DNA from: Helicoverpa zea
Lineage: Eukaryota; Arthropoda; Insecta; Lepidoptera; Noctuidae
Assembly (NCBI RefSeq): GCF_022581195.2
Contig: NC_061480.1
Location: 2,232,001-2,296,000 of the forward strand
DNA length: 64,000 bases
Reading direction: 5' to 3'
Below, piece after piece: positions 12,801 to 23,358 of the stretch (position 1 is its first letter; every line of letters begins with the position of its first letter). A program made the position numbers and the translations under genes. The notes under the pieces were generated by a model. That model had not been told where the DNA came from. It did not search any database and saw nothing but the letters and a program-made list of their open reading frames with translations.

Positions 12801-15800
12801 CACAACGTCTAGAGCGTTGCAACGCGGCGCTAGAGAACGTGCAACAGTTGCTGCAGCAGATGAGAGACGTGCACGTTAACGCTGCTATTGTGCATACTTA
12901 CAGGTAAACAATAGTATCTTCCTCTGAGCCTTTTTCCCAAACTATGTTGGGGTCAGCTTCCAGTCTAACCTGATGTAGCTGAGTACCAGTGCTTTACAAG
13001 GAGTGACTGCCTTATCTGACCCCCTCAACCCAGTTACCCGGGCAACCCAATACCCCTTGGTTAGACTGGTGTCAGACTTACTCCCTCTTATTATAAAAAC
13101 TACCGCAAGGGTTGGTTTAAACCAGACTGGAGATGTCTTGGTTTGTTACGGTACTTACGATAGTCTTTACATCCTTATTACAAAACGTAGACTAAGAGAA
13201 GACTGTTTGGTACTTCGATTTGTCTGTGGTTCAAATAATATCCACAGATTATAAGCAACAAATATTTAAATCATTCGTTCAATCGTTCCGAATTCTATGC
13301 GTATCCTTTTTACATTACTTTATTAAGTGCATTTTGATGAAAAATAAATAACTATGATAATAAAACAAATATCTATGCGATTGAAAATATTACGTTTTAT
13401 TATTTAAAGGTAATTTTATATTTCTAGTATCTTTTAACGATATACACGATCCAATTATTCTCTTTTAAACAACTATCGAGTTTGCGCGTATAACGGAACG
13501 TCAGTTTATTATGTTTTGTTTTTAGGTTAGGAATAACTTGGATTACTTTCATCCCGATTTAAATGATTAAATAAGACGTTGTGCATCTCATTAGAACCTC
13601 TTCAAAATTAAATGCACAATAACTTATAAGTACACAGTATATCGCGAGCATTAAATTACCAAAAAAAGGAAACAACATAAAAGTAGAAAACTATCTTTTA
13701 TTCCGATGTCTATTTATACAGTCAAACGCACTGATACATGTTGGAAACACAATCACACAATCTTGATCCGAATCTTGTTCGTATTATTTCGAAAAACGTA
13801 AATCGATATTTATATCGAAAATTGTCGTCAGGTAATTTGAAGAGATTTTCTCGATGACGCAATCTGTTGGGTCCCCGGACACTCTCAATAGTATTCTAAC
13901 ACATCCAAGTATTCCAAATCACACATATTTATATCCACTTTCGTTTTTTTCATCACAAAACAAATAACCTCAAAAGTAAATAATGTCGGAATTTGACGTT
14001 TGTCGACTAAGTACTGCAGTTAAACTAGGGGGCTCGATGGTTTATCTTTTGTACTACAGATAGTAATAGGACTTGCGATAAACTGCGTTTTGTAATAACG
14101 TTTTTTCAAGGTCGTACTTAAAGCTGGATTAAAGGTAGTACAAAAGCCGATACTTATTTGATACCGCGTTTTATAATAAGAGGGACTGGCTTCTGACTAA
14201 CAGTAACAACTGCCAAGGATGTTCAATGACAGGTAAACAATAGTATATAATATATAATACTAGCTGAAGTCTGACACCAGTCTTCCCTGGGTAACTGTGT
14301 TGAGGAGGTCAGATAGGCAGTCGCTCCTTGTAACACACTGGTGCTCAGCTGCATCCAGTTAGCCTGGAAGCCGACCCCAACATAGTGGTGTTAATATTGA
14401 AAATCAGGGGTATTAACCTTTTGGTTGTCGACCTCCGTAATGTGCTGTTACGTGCAATGTTAACGCTTTTATGAATAAGGCAATAACGTTAGGTAGGCCT
14501 TCAGAAAAAGGAAGATTATACCATTAAATCGATAATAAGAAATTATAAATGATACCTTCCCGGAATCCTCATTAGTTTTTCTATCTAACAAAACGTAAAC
14601 GTAGTGAAATAAAACTGACCTGACATTCCTGTGAGTTGATATGTTTTCATTTTAATAATATTTATTCACATCACCTTCGCACTTTATCACAATACGTCGA
14701 ATCCACAAATATATTCACTAAAATTACACTATAATACGATGGCACATATGTTTACACATTCATAACATACTAAATATCACTACTAAATACACTACACAAC
14801 ACGACACAACAACTTATTCTGTCAACCGATAAAAATTCTGCGAACGCGGCGTGCGCCGGCGGCCATACGCCTGGCGAGTAACGTTAACGTTTTTACGACT
14901 TTTTCTCTTTGACACACAATTATGATGTCAATACGTGATGGTTTAAGTATATATTGCTTTTATTTTTTTTTATAGGTAAATATGCTAACTACTTAAATGT
15001 ATTTCAAACTATTTACGAGAATTTGTAGCAAAACATGTCATAACACGACGGCCATTATGGAAAAAAAATGTTAAGTCTAAACTTTCGTTACTTTTTTCGC
15101 CTATATAATCATCACTTTCATCATCATCATTCTATAATCATCATATCTTTTTGAAAAACAATTACTAAATACGGAATCTACACTTATTTTTCAGTAATTC
15201 TATGTAGATTTTTATAAGAAAACTTAGCGTCTACTGCCTCTATTCATTGTTTATTTCGCTGTTTGATTCGCACAAATTTACACTCTTTGACGTCGGCCGT
15301 GACTGGAATGTCAGATGAATTTATTTATTTTTTAGTTCGTTCAAAATTATGTTGCTGCTATTGAAAAATATAAAAATTAAGAGTGAATGAACCATTTCTT
15401 TCATATAAATACAGAACATATTGCTGCTTGCAACACAACTACAGATATTTAGCGACCAATCCTGACCAAGCCCTTAAGTGTAACTGTCCGACTGAAGACA
15501 TTTGGAGCATTTTTTTCTTATGTCGCACTGTGTAACATAAGACATTCAAGAGGTTAAGCTAAAAATACAGGGTGTATTATGGTGGAACAAGGTTTTCACC
15601 CGCGTCCCGTGGGAACTACTGCCCGTACCGGGATAAAATATAGCCTATGTTACTCGGGAAGAGTTTAGCTTAACATTGTATAAAAAAATATTGTATTTGT
15701 TTCAGATCCAGTTCAGATGCAATGAAGAAAAATTTGAAAGAAAATGGTATGGAGGAAGACGCTGTCCATGATACCATGGATGATTTGAAAGAGGTCAGTT

Positions 15801-18800
15801 TGTACTGTGCAATTATAACATTGTAATGAAATAATTTTATATTATTTGATAGACAGAACAAAGAAAGAAAGAAAATAAATTTTATTGCACAATAAAAGAC
15901 ACATACACACACTTAAAATTAGGCACATACAGAAATAATAATAGAAGGGGAAAATATGCGTCCTAAAGAGCGCAATATATTGACAGCTTTGTGGGTCACG
16001 GGTGGGTCCAGTTCTCGAAAATAGAATGAGCATATTGGATGATATATGGATTAAAATTCACATACTTAAGAGAATATATTTGTATAGGGCCTATAGGGGT
16101 AATACACAAGAGTAGATAGAAGATAAGAAAGAACAGGGAGAGTACATAAAGAAGTAAATAGGGGTTGTACATAAGAAAGTGACTAGCGGCAGTACGTAAG
16201 CGATTTTATAAGGGGAGTACATGGGGAGATATATCTATCAAGAAAACACTTCAAAACAGTATCATTTACAATATTTGACTTGCTCAAAGAAAATTATACA
16301 ACACAAATAAAACAAAAAAAGTTACTAACTACAACATTAACTCATTTCCCTAGGTAATGGAGCAATACGGTGAAGTAGAAAAAGCCCTGGGCACCAACAT
16401 AGAAGATTTCGACGCAGCCGAGCTGGAGGAGGAGTTGCAGGAACTCCTGGCCGGCCCCGGGGGGACCGGTGGAACTCCTGGCAAGGAGGAGAAGAAAGAA
16501 GGTAGGTAATCATCAACAGCCTTTTGGTGCAGCTGACAAATTTGACAATCCTCCTGAAAACTGACAGCTGTCAACTGCACAAAATATTTGTTAACCCTTT
16601 ATATGATATTTCGAAAAGTGGTCTAGTGGTGTCTAATATTAATTTGATAAAATAGAATATCACTGACTAATTAATGGAAACTTATCACTATTGAGCCAGA
16701 TTTTACAAAACTTCACCCCAATGGGGTAAAACAGAGGTTGGAAGTTTGTATGAATATCTCATATTTTTAAAGGTCGAATTGAAAAAAATCTTTCGTTATC
16801 AGAGCTTTGCGAGCGTGTAGCTCACTTAGTAGGTTTTTTTTACGGGTTTTTTTAATTACTTTGACATATTTTTCACCGAAAAACTATAACTAGCTTTTAC
16901 ACAATTTTAACTTTTTATTAATATTTCCAGCCCCCAAGCTGCCAGTAACCCCGTCTCCTGCCCCCGGACGCAAGATATCGGAGCGCGAGTTCGTGTTCGA
17001 CGGCGAGGCTCGCATGCTGGCCGAACTAGAACTGCTGGATGATGACGACGCCAGGCAGGCTGATGATGCACCAGGTACTCAAATAGTGATGATTTATTTA
17101 TTTTAATTATTTATGTACATACATTTACCATTACCGGTTACCCCTATGCGATAAATGCGCCTTAATTACACATAAATTATTTATACTCAAAACTAATATC
17201 TATACCTACTGTATATAAAGATAAAGATAAAGATAAATTTATTCGCAACGAATAAATTGTATATAATTCGTTTCATTTCTTGTGAATTCACTCGGAGAAC
17301 AATAAAATAGGTTTCCCTAGCTATGAGGTTGAGCATGCGGAGTGCAGGCGTCAGAGACCTCCCTTGACAGGTCAGTCCGAGCGCGCGGCGCCACTAGCAG
17401 TTGCCTAGAAATGATGATGTCCTCCTACCCTCCTAGCATTTGAGCCTGAACGTGGACGGATATAGTGGAAGAGGACGACCAAAGAAACGATGGATGGATT
17501 GTGTGAAAGTCGATATGGTAAGAAAGAATGTTACTTGCGAGATGACGGCAGATAGAAGAGTATGGAAGGAGAAAATATGCTGCGACCACCATAACTAAAA
17601 TTGGTATAAGGCCACGGCGGCTGTTCTCATATAAGGAGATCAGCCAGCTGCGCAGGACATATTATAGTGCACGCACATTTGCCTGGACACAAGTGCACTC
17701 ACTATTCCTTCACTCTCATAGCGCGATGGGACGGTAATCCAACACCATCGAGAGATCAGGTACTCATAAAACAGTAGAAGAATTTTAAATTCTCAGAATG
17801 ATATAAGACAGTAGCTTTTTCCTGCATTTTCATTCGTTTCTATTGCACCTCATATTATTTGTAATATTTTAAATGCCCGTTTTTTTCTTGTAATTAAAGA
17901 CGTCAATCCAACAGATGGATGGATGGATATTTTCAAATCTCAAAATATTTTTTCTTTTCAGCACAAAAATCCAAACCAGTAGCGATCGCGGAAACAGTCC
18001 CGACCCCCGCCGTTACAAAGCCGAAACCTTCTCAGCCTTGGTACCCGGCCGCGGGAGAAGGTGTCCGCAGTAACGCGTGGTCAGCCAACAACAATGTGGA
18101 TATCGCGAGCTTCGGTGAACTTAGGCAGGACGATAGGCTGCATCCTGGTAAGTGTTTTGACGATTGCTTCCCATATTTGTAAAGAATTGACGTCAGCAAG
18201 CGTTACGAGTTATTAAGTGTATATAGCTGTGATGTTAACGGGCTGAATGCCGAAATTGGCTTGTCTCAAACATTTTTTTGGCCAAATCTATACAGTTTTT
18301 GACAGCGAAAAAAATGTATATTAATCTTGAACATATTTCTGAGAACCCTGTTAATTTCAAAACACGTTTTCGAAAAGTTTTCTCGATACAAACATTTTTT
18401 AAACTTACCTCTAAAATGATCTTCCAACAAAAATATCTTAGTCCCCAGGCCGGCGAACAAATTTTTTTTTGATACATACACATTTAAGACTTTGTGAGTG
18501 CCTTCCGATCCTTGCGATGAGTCCGACAAACTTTTCGAATGCGCAAATTTTGGTGCCGCTGCGTTTTTTAATGCTTGACTCCTGGAATTGTTGATATGGC
18601 GTCACTATGACTTCGTACATACCTGTTTCATTTTTTGAGATTCGTTTAATAAATTTAACTAGAAAATGGTGGTCAACTTGTCCGATAAAGATCGTGCTGC
18701 GTTTGGAGTGTCCACCATCTTAAAAATGTCGATATGACGTCACTATGACTCTTCGTACATACCTGTTTCATTTTTTGAGATTTGTTTAATAAAGTTAACT

Positions 18801-21800
18801 AGAAAATTGTGGTCAACTTGTCCGATAAAGATCATGCTGCGTTTGGAGTGTCCACCATCCGAAAAATGTCGATATGACGTCACTGTGTCTCCCCATACAT
18901 ACATGTCGGACAAGAATAACAATGATAGATAACATTATTCTAAATGCAAATATGGACTTGTCCGACAAATACATTGAGTTATATTATGTTAAGGAATAAT
19001 ATCCCACATCTATTAATGGACTATATATCAATCAAAAGGTCTTTTTAAGCGCAACATTTTGTCTCAACATACCACTTATCAATCCTTAGTATTTTAGAAG
19101 ATATAGCCCAAATAAGGCGCGTTATCGATAGGTTTTACTATGTTAGGGAATAATGTCCCACCTCTAGGTATGGACCATATGTCAATCGAAAGATCTTTTT
19201 AAGCGCTATATTCCGTCTTAACATACCACTTACCGATTCTTAGTATTTTGGAAGACATAACATACCTAAGGCATATTATTGATACTTTACATTGTGTTAA
19301 GGAATAACATCTCACTTGAAGTTATGAGCCATATTTCAATCAAAAGATCTTTTTAAGCGCAAGGTTGTATTAGCATAACTCCGACAAATTGTTAGTACTT
19401 TAAAAGCTAGAGCTTTTCTAAGATTATATTATCGGTAGGTTCTGTCAAGCTAATCCATTACTTCTTTAGTAACAAATTATATATTATTTGAAAAACCTTT
19501 CCAAATGAAACATTTCGTGTTAACATACTTCCGACAAATTGTTAGTAGTTTAGAAGCTAGAGCTTATTTAAAATTATAATTATTGATAGATGTTTTCAAT
19601 TAAATAAATCCCATCTCTAGTAATGAGTTATACATCATTCAAAAGACGTTTTTAAATGCAACATTTCATATTAAAAAAACTTCGGCGAATTGTTAGTATT
19701 TCAGAAGCTAGAGCTTATATAAGATTATTTTATCGATAGGTGTTTTCGAGTTCATAAATCCCTCCTGTAGTAATGATACATATATCATTCGCAACGACTT
19801 TCTAAATGCAACATTTACTATTAACATACTTCACACCAATTGTCAGTACTTTATATCAAATCTTAAAATATCTATATTTTCCGGACGGTGGACACTCCAT
19901 ATGCAGCATTAAAAAACGCAGCGGCACCAAAATTTGCGCATTCGAAAAGTTTGTCGGACTCATCGTAAGGAAGGCACTCACAAAGTCTTAAATGTGTATG
20001 TATCAAAAAAAAATTGTTCGCCGGCCTGGGGACTATCTGTATTACTTATCAACGTACATTGATCAAAGGAGATGGCCAAAAAAACACCCAGAGTCGACAG
20101 AAACTTCATATGTACGATTGGATTCAGTATAATGTAAGGATTAAAAAAAGTATTTCATATCATCTAAAAACCATGGGGTTCTCTTTTTATAACGTTTTTT
20201 CGATCATGATTTTAGTTCACAGAAAAGTTTACTTTTACTGTTTCATGTTCATTAGAAGTTGAATGCAGACTCGTGATTGGACCGTTTTGCATCGCTAAGT
20301 CATTTGTTACATTTGACAATGTCACATGGCACGATTTTCAAAGACAATTTTTAAAAAGACGTTTCATAGCCAGTTGTGAAGGTTGCATATAACTGCGAAA
20401 CCTTTCCAAGTAAGTAAGGTCGGTGCTTTCGTGTTTGGAGTTGTTAAATATAAGACCTTTTAATCTCCAATCAATCTCAGTAACTATGGGGATATTACTG
20501 TTGGCTAGTATAATCTTAGTGTACCTACATAGATTTTTTTTTATGTTCCTTGATGTAAATGATCTTTAAAATCAATATAAATTCAACGACCTATTTTTGT
20601 GAAAATATGATATAGCTCCTATACCCCATGGATTTCAGGCTGGAGTTTTTGGCACCATCAAAGGTCTATCATAATGAACCTATTGGTAAGCATTTCATTG
20701 CTGTCGATTCTGGGTTTTTTTACTATGAAAATTTGGCCATCTCCTTTGTAACATTAACTACAGAACTTGGTTAATTTTGATTTTTGATTTTATTTTTGAT
20801 TACGCAACTCACTAAATTTTAAAGCTATTAATAAATATGTATGTCACGAACGTTACGACTGCCGCGTCAACAGACTTCTCTCTCTCTCGTACGAGAGTGT
20901 TTTGGGAGCATTCAGCCTCTTAAAGGCAGGTTGCAAGCAATCGGAAAATGAGGATATCTTGACCAACGTTGACAGAATGCTAGGCATGACAGATGGTAGT
21001 ATAAAGTTGTGCTGTAGGATATTGCAAACTTGTAAGTCTTTATTTTGTGCTATTTACAATAGGACATTAATTTCGCTATTATTATTGGATGCAGTGTGAG
21101 GGAGTTTCAGATTCTCACTGACCCTTTGCATCCTAAGTAATTCTCGGGACAATCCCGCAGCCCCGGCATGAGCCGAGGTATTCCATTTGACATTTATAAT
21201 TTTCCTTCCTCCTTCGATCCTCGCTCCTCCATCCTTATCAATTCGGGGATTTTTATGTTTTTTTTTAAAGATTTATTATCTATTGTCCCCAGGCCAACAA
21301 CTGAACGTGGACTTCACCCGTCCACCCCGACTTTACAACAGCGACTTCCAAGTGCAGGACCACAAGCTGTCCGGCGGCGTCTGGCTGTACAGCAGGGATA
21401 GCAACAGCAATGTGGACACCAGCACTGACTACTTCAGGTGAGTCAACTGCCTAGCCGCTTCCTGTGTAGGAGTCGGCTTCCAAGTGCGGGACCACAAGCT
21501 AACCGGCGGCGTCTGGCTGTACAGCAGGGATAGCAACAGCAATGTGGACACCAGAATTGACTACTTCAGGTGAGTCAACTGCCTAGCCGCTTCCTATGTA
21601 GGAGTCAGCTTCCAGTCTCACCAGATGGACGTACCAGTGTGCCACATAGAACAACTCTGCCAGTTTGATCTCCTCTACCCAGGTGCCCAGGGAACCCCAA
21701 GTTAGGTGAATGATCATATCATCTTTAATGATCATATGTTGGAGTCGGTTTCCAAGTGTAATCCGATGGAGGTGAGTACCAGTGTTTTAACATGGAGCTG

Positions 21801-22278
21801 GACTGTCTATATGATCTCCTCAACCCAGTTACCCGGGCAACCCAATATCCCTTGGTTAGACTGGTGTCAGACTTACTGGCTTCTGACTACCCGTAACGAC
21901 TGCTAGAGATGTTCAGATGACAGCCGGGACCCACCAATTTTACGTGCCTTTCGAAACACGGAGGAACTCATCATGATAAGATGGTCACCCATCCACAGAC
22001 CGGCCGCGCCAAGCATTGCTTAACCTTATGATCGTACGACCCGTGCGACTATTATTTTGCCACGAGCTCTCTGACAAAGTACACTCAAATTCGAAACTTG
22101 CTTCTAACCAAACTTTTTTGTTTTCAGTGCCGAAAGTCCAACAAAGTCGACGACCGCCACCGGCTTCCAAATGGCCCCCGGTGGCGAAAGACGGAAGTCT
22201 ACGACTGAACCCACTTCTAAAGACTCCGTTGACGAACTACAGAGGAGGCTGGACAACCTTAGAGGTTTTAACTTATAA
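6889..22278 (+). CDS. CHMP7: CHMP7, ESCRT-III-related protein, 11 exons
   Basis: Exons: 6889-7160, 10451-10670, 11488-11662, 12120-12286, 12767-12903, 15706-15793, 16354-16501, 16931-17074, 17962-18147, 21293-21437, 22128-22278. Every junction is GT-AG, phases agree throughout, and the 1833-nt sum gives 610 residues plus TAA. The start is the first ATG after an AT-rich leader. Residues 1 to about 220 resemble the CHMP7 N-terminal winged-helix half, which in known CHMP7 binds ER/nuclear-envelope membrane. Residues about 225-385 are the charged helical Snf7 core, ending in the acidic segment ELEEELQELL (376-385). The family's role is membrane closure, nuclear-envelope resealing with LEM2, and ESCRT-III recruitment. 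Human CHMP7 is about 450 residues; here some 220 more follow. That tail has a Pro/Ala/Lys linker, two Trp-containing stretches each ending in N-N-V-D or N-S-N-V-D, and a final LQRRLDNLR that fits the MIM1 core bound by MIT domains such as VPS4. Family assignment is firm; the last exons should be checked against transcripts. Confidence 0.88.
7438..7916 (+). repeat. Lepidopteran dispersed repeat
   Basis: Starts CCGACTTCCCAAAAAGGAGG and contains GGTTCTCAATTCGTCGGGA and a T run. Related pieces in reverse occur near 32590-32630 and 33460-33510. The class is unknown to me. Confidence 0.5.
7917..8100. repeat. Foldback hairpin in CHMP7 intron 1
   Basis: Two nearly perfect complementary arms of about 75 nt flank a loop of some 30 nt. 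Arms include CTATTCTTAGGTGCATCGGC and GCCGATGCACCTAAGAATAG. It is embedded in a repeat region starting near 7438 (CCGACTTCCCAAAAAGGAGG). Confidence 0.8.
8371..8730 (+). mobile_element. tRNA-derived SINE B, full length
   Basis: The head GCCTCGTTGGTCTAGCTGTC and B box GGGTTCGATTCCCGAG resemble a tRNA half. The body includes GGCCGAAATCGCTTTGTGGG and TCTCTCCGGTCGTGTCGG, and it ends near GGAGGACATCATCAT. Other pieces of this family are at 2125-2290, 17418-17755, 35100-35230, 35890-36120, 58485-58620 and 58970-59175. Confidence 0.75.
8905..9127 (+). repeat. SINE A 3' half in CHMP7 intron 1
   Basis: From CCCGGCTGTCATTGAACATT to GGTTCGGAGGATGATGATG, with family order intact. Confidence 0.65.
9395..9896. 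mobile_element. GC-rich Harbinger-like non-autonomous element
   Basis: 502 bp with ends TGGTACGTTCACACGC and GCGTGTGAACGTAGCA, flanked by TTA at 9392-9394 and 9897-9899. TTA duplication and the TIR form suggest PIF/Harbinger. Inner sequence is far more GC-rich than the surroundings, with GCCCGCC/GGGCTGC runs. Open frames here code only Ala/Arg-rich runs and are not genes. Confidence 0.75.
10081..10230 (+). repeat. LINE-like 3' fragment
   Basis: ATATATAAAAATGAATTGCTG through CCAGAATGACTGGATCGATTTG to GCGGGATCATCTAGTTTT, a pattern common at retrotransposon ends in moths. It is found just upstream of CHMP7 exon 2. Confidence 0.45.
12306..12590 (-). repeat. SINE A fragment in CHMP7 intron 4
   Basis: Reversed family tail: ACTATGTTGGGGTCGGCTTC then GTGCAGCTGAGTACCAGTG, continuing to the ATTCATCCGTG segment. 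Confidence 0.65.
12925..13075 (-). repeat. SINE A fragment in CHMP7 intron 5
   Basis: A reversed copy of the 3' half, from CCTCTGAGCCTTTTTCCC to CCCTTGGTTAGACTGGTGTC. Confidence 0.65.
15592..15668 (+). repeat. RTE-like LINE fragment
   Basis: CCCGCGTCCCGTGGGAACTA then GGGATAAAATATAGCCTATG and TTACTCGGGAAGAG. Ten or so copies of this block are in the window, on both strands. It ends 38 bases before CHMP7 exon 6. Confidence 0.6.
17418..17760 (-). repeat. SINE B, reversed, interrupted
   Basis: GATGATGTCCTCCTACCC at the start, then about 150 bases of other sequence, then GGCGGCTGTTCTCATATAAG and CAGCTGCGCAGGACATATTA to GGGACGGTAATCC. It lies in CHMP7 intron 8. Confidence 0.6.
18440..20034. mobile_element. 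Long inverted-repeat element in CHMP7 intron 9
   Basis: Arms of about 130 bp (18440-18574 and 19906-20034) begin AGTCCCCAGGCCGGCGAAC and end with its complement. Interior: a duplicated block around ATGACGTCACTATGACT at about 18595, 18730 and 18870, and a degenerate tandem array at about 18985-19870. No transposase is visible. TSD is not clear. Confidence 0.7.
18985..19870 (+). repeat. Degenerate ~155-bp tandem repeat
   Basis: Five or so diverged units, each with a wording like GTTAAGGAATAA, then TCAATCAAAAGATCTTTTTAAGCGC, then TTAGTATTTTAGAAG and a GAT(A/T)GGT end. Later units lose the first motif. They fill the centre of the inverted-repeat element. Confidence 0.65.
20064..20748. mobile_element. 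Inverted-repeat element in CHMP7 intron 9
   Basis: Left end CAAAGGAGATGGCCAAAAAA with CCCAGAGTCGACAG following; right end CTGTCGATTCTGGG then TTTGGCCATCTCCTTTG. About 685 bp, lying 30 bp after the previous element. Interior AT-rich, non-coding. Confidence 0.65.
21345..21608 (+). repeat. Tandem duplication of CHMP7 exon 10 3' part and donor site
   Basis: Two direct copies of a 132-bp unit lie at 21345-21476 and 21477-21608. Unit 1 runs from inside exon 10 through its splice donor into the intron. Unit 2 repeats the coding segment, donor and following 39 bases with only a few substitutions. Each unit begins at CTTCCA, and the same hexamer recurs at 21609 where SINE-like sequence starts. This looks like a duplication between short matching sequences in the exon and the intronic SINE. 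Confidence 0.85.
21470..21569 (+). other. Possible alternative exon 10b of CHMP7
   Basis: Inside the second duplicated unit, the pyrimidine-rich sequence ending in TGTGTAG at 21469 could serve as acceptor, and the copied donor follows 21569. Joined from exon 9 (which ends in phase 1) the segment stays open: G-V-G-F-Q-V-R-D-H-K-L-T then GGVWLYSRDSNSNVD, and it leaves in phase 2 exactly as exon 10 does. Including both exons would break the frame, and only 32 bases separate the exon 10 donor from this acceptor, so use would have to be mutually exclusive. There is no transcript evidence. Confidence 0.4.
21609..22040 (-). repeat. SINE A fragments in CHMP7 intron 10
   Basis: At least two reversed partial copies occur: CAGCTTCCAGTCTCACCAG at 21607 onward, then a longer one from about 21735 that includes CCCAGTTACCCGGGCAACCC and CTTACTGGCTTCTGACTACC. 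This is the sequence whose CTTCCA matches the exon 10 duplication boundary. Confidence 0.65.
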
Positions 22279-22460
22279 TATTAGATTTTCTTTTTAATAT
22301 TTAAGGTCATTTTGTTATAATTCTTTGTCAAAAATGTAGTCTACAAAGTTCTGCCAGTGGTTTTGTGACTAAAACAATATCCTATGTACGTTTTCCCGGG
22401 TCTAAACTCCCTATCTCCCCTCTTTTCAGCTGAAATGGTTCAGCCATTCTTAAGTTTTTA

Positions 22461-22635
22461 CAGCCAGTTTCTTCATCAAAAGTAAAAGCCAAAGTAATGT
22501 CATGAAGTAAAAGTAACTGTCAAATTCGTTTTTTCAAGGCTACTAACATAAAAACTAATAGAAAAAACGAATTTGCCCGTAACTTTTACTTTATGACAAT
22601 GCTTTGGCTTTTACTTTTGATGAAGAAACTGGCTG
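22461..22635. repeat. Hairpin in CHMP7 3' flank
   Basis: Arms of about 68 nt: CAGCCAGTTTCTTCATCAAA ... and its complement ending GATGAAGAAACTGGCTG, loop about 38 nt. It begins 183 nt after the CHMP7 stop and could lie in the 3' UTR, since the first AATAAA I see downstream is near 22739. Confidence 0.75.
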
Positions 22636-22737
22636 TTAGTAGTGAAACTAACACGACTCTCTTTTATATACATAGACTATATAAGCAAACTCAGGCATAC
22701 ATACGAATTGCATAACTAGTAAAAATTTTGACGGTTC

Positions 22738-22743
22738 AATAAA
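22738..22743 (+). terminator. Candidate polyadenylation signal of CHMP7
   Basis: AATAAA about 460 nt after the stop codon. If used, the hairpin at 22461-22635 would be in the mRNA. Other AATAAA motifs occur later in this AT-rich region. Confidence 0.35.
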
Positions 22744-22950
22744 AGTATTGAATTTGACAAGTTTTTTTGACAAAGAATTTTAATAAAAACTTATTTGTAA
22801 GGTCATTATTAAATAAAATAACCAACGTTTTAGATATTATCATGAATCTTTGTATTGTACAGTTAGTATAAAAATAGACAGTTATATGCACGTAGACTCG
22901 CGTTTATATCGGGTGTGTCGTACTCAATCACATTAAATTACATACGTTAA

Positions 22951-23270
22951 CACGTTCGTGGACAGTACTATCTCATAGGTTGCAGCTACTGAGACACTAC
23001 TTTTTTTCATACATTGCCCACGGGCGTAGTGTCACAACGCATGGTTAAAAAAACCATATGATGTGACAGAACGGATGTAGGCGTAAACGTCGTAAGGCGT
23101 TCTGTCACATAGAATATTATTATTTCGTAGGGATATGACAGTACGGTCTTAGGCGTATACGCTTATACCCGTAGTGTCATATTTACGTTGCAAAAAAGCA
23201 TGCGTGGTGCACTTACGCCTTCAGGCGTCAGTGTTGTGTATGATAGAAAGGTAATAAAAAGAAGATTTAA
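22951..23270. mobile_element. Insert at a TTAA site
   Basis: About 320 bp inserted after GTTAA relative to the empty copy at 27485-27870, where the site reads GCGTTAATATACTGG; here TTAA precedes (22947-22950) and follows (23271-23274). Inside are several imperfect palindromes around GTGACAGAACG. TTAA targeting suggests piggyBac, but the ends do not show clear piggyBac TIRs. Confidence 0.55.
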
Positions 23271-23358
23271 TTAATATACTGGTTAATATATGTCAATTAG
23301 CACGAAGAAAAAAATATAATTTCGACAAAGTAAATAAAATAAAAATGTGCGAGAATTA

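Larger units (their letters stand above)
12904..15705 (+). other. CHMP7 intron 5
   Basis: Apart from SINE fragments (12925-13075, 14260-14390) and a LINE-like piece (15592-15668) this 2.8-kb intron is AT-rich single sequence. A short GC-rich patch at about 14840-14880 (GCGTGCGCCGGCGGCC) stands out; I see no exon in it. Confidence 0.55.

Noticed and set aside
14820..14890. GC-rich patch as a promoter of another gene
   Set aside because: Only about 40 bp, no exon follows on either strand that I can support.
16350..16580. 76-codon - strand frame
   Set aside because: Antisense of CHMP7 exon 7.
18985..19870. CRISPR-like regular repeats
   Set aside because: Units are about 155 bp, diverged along their length and without spacers; the genome is an insect's.
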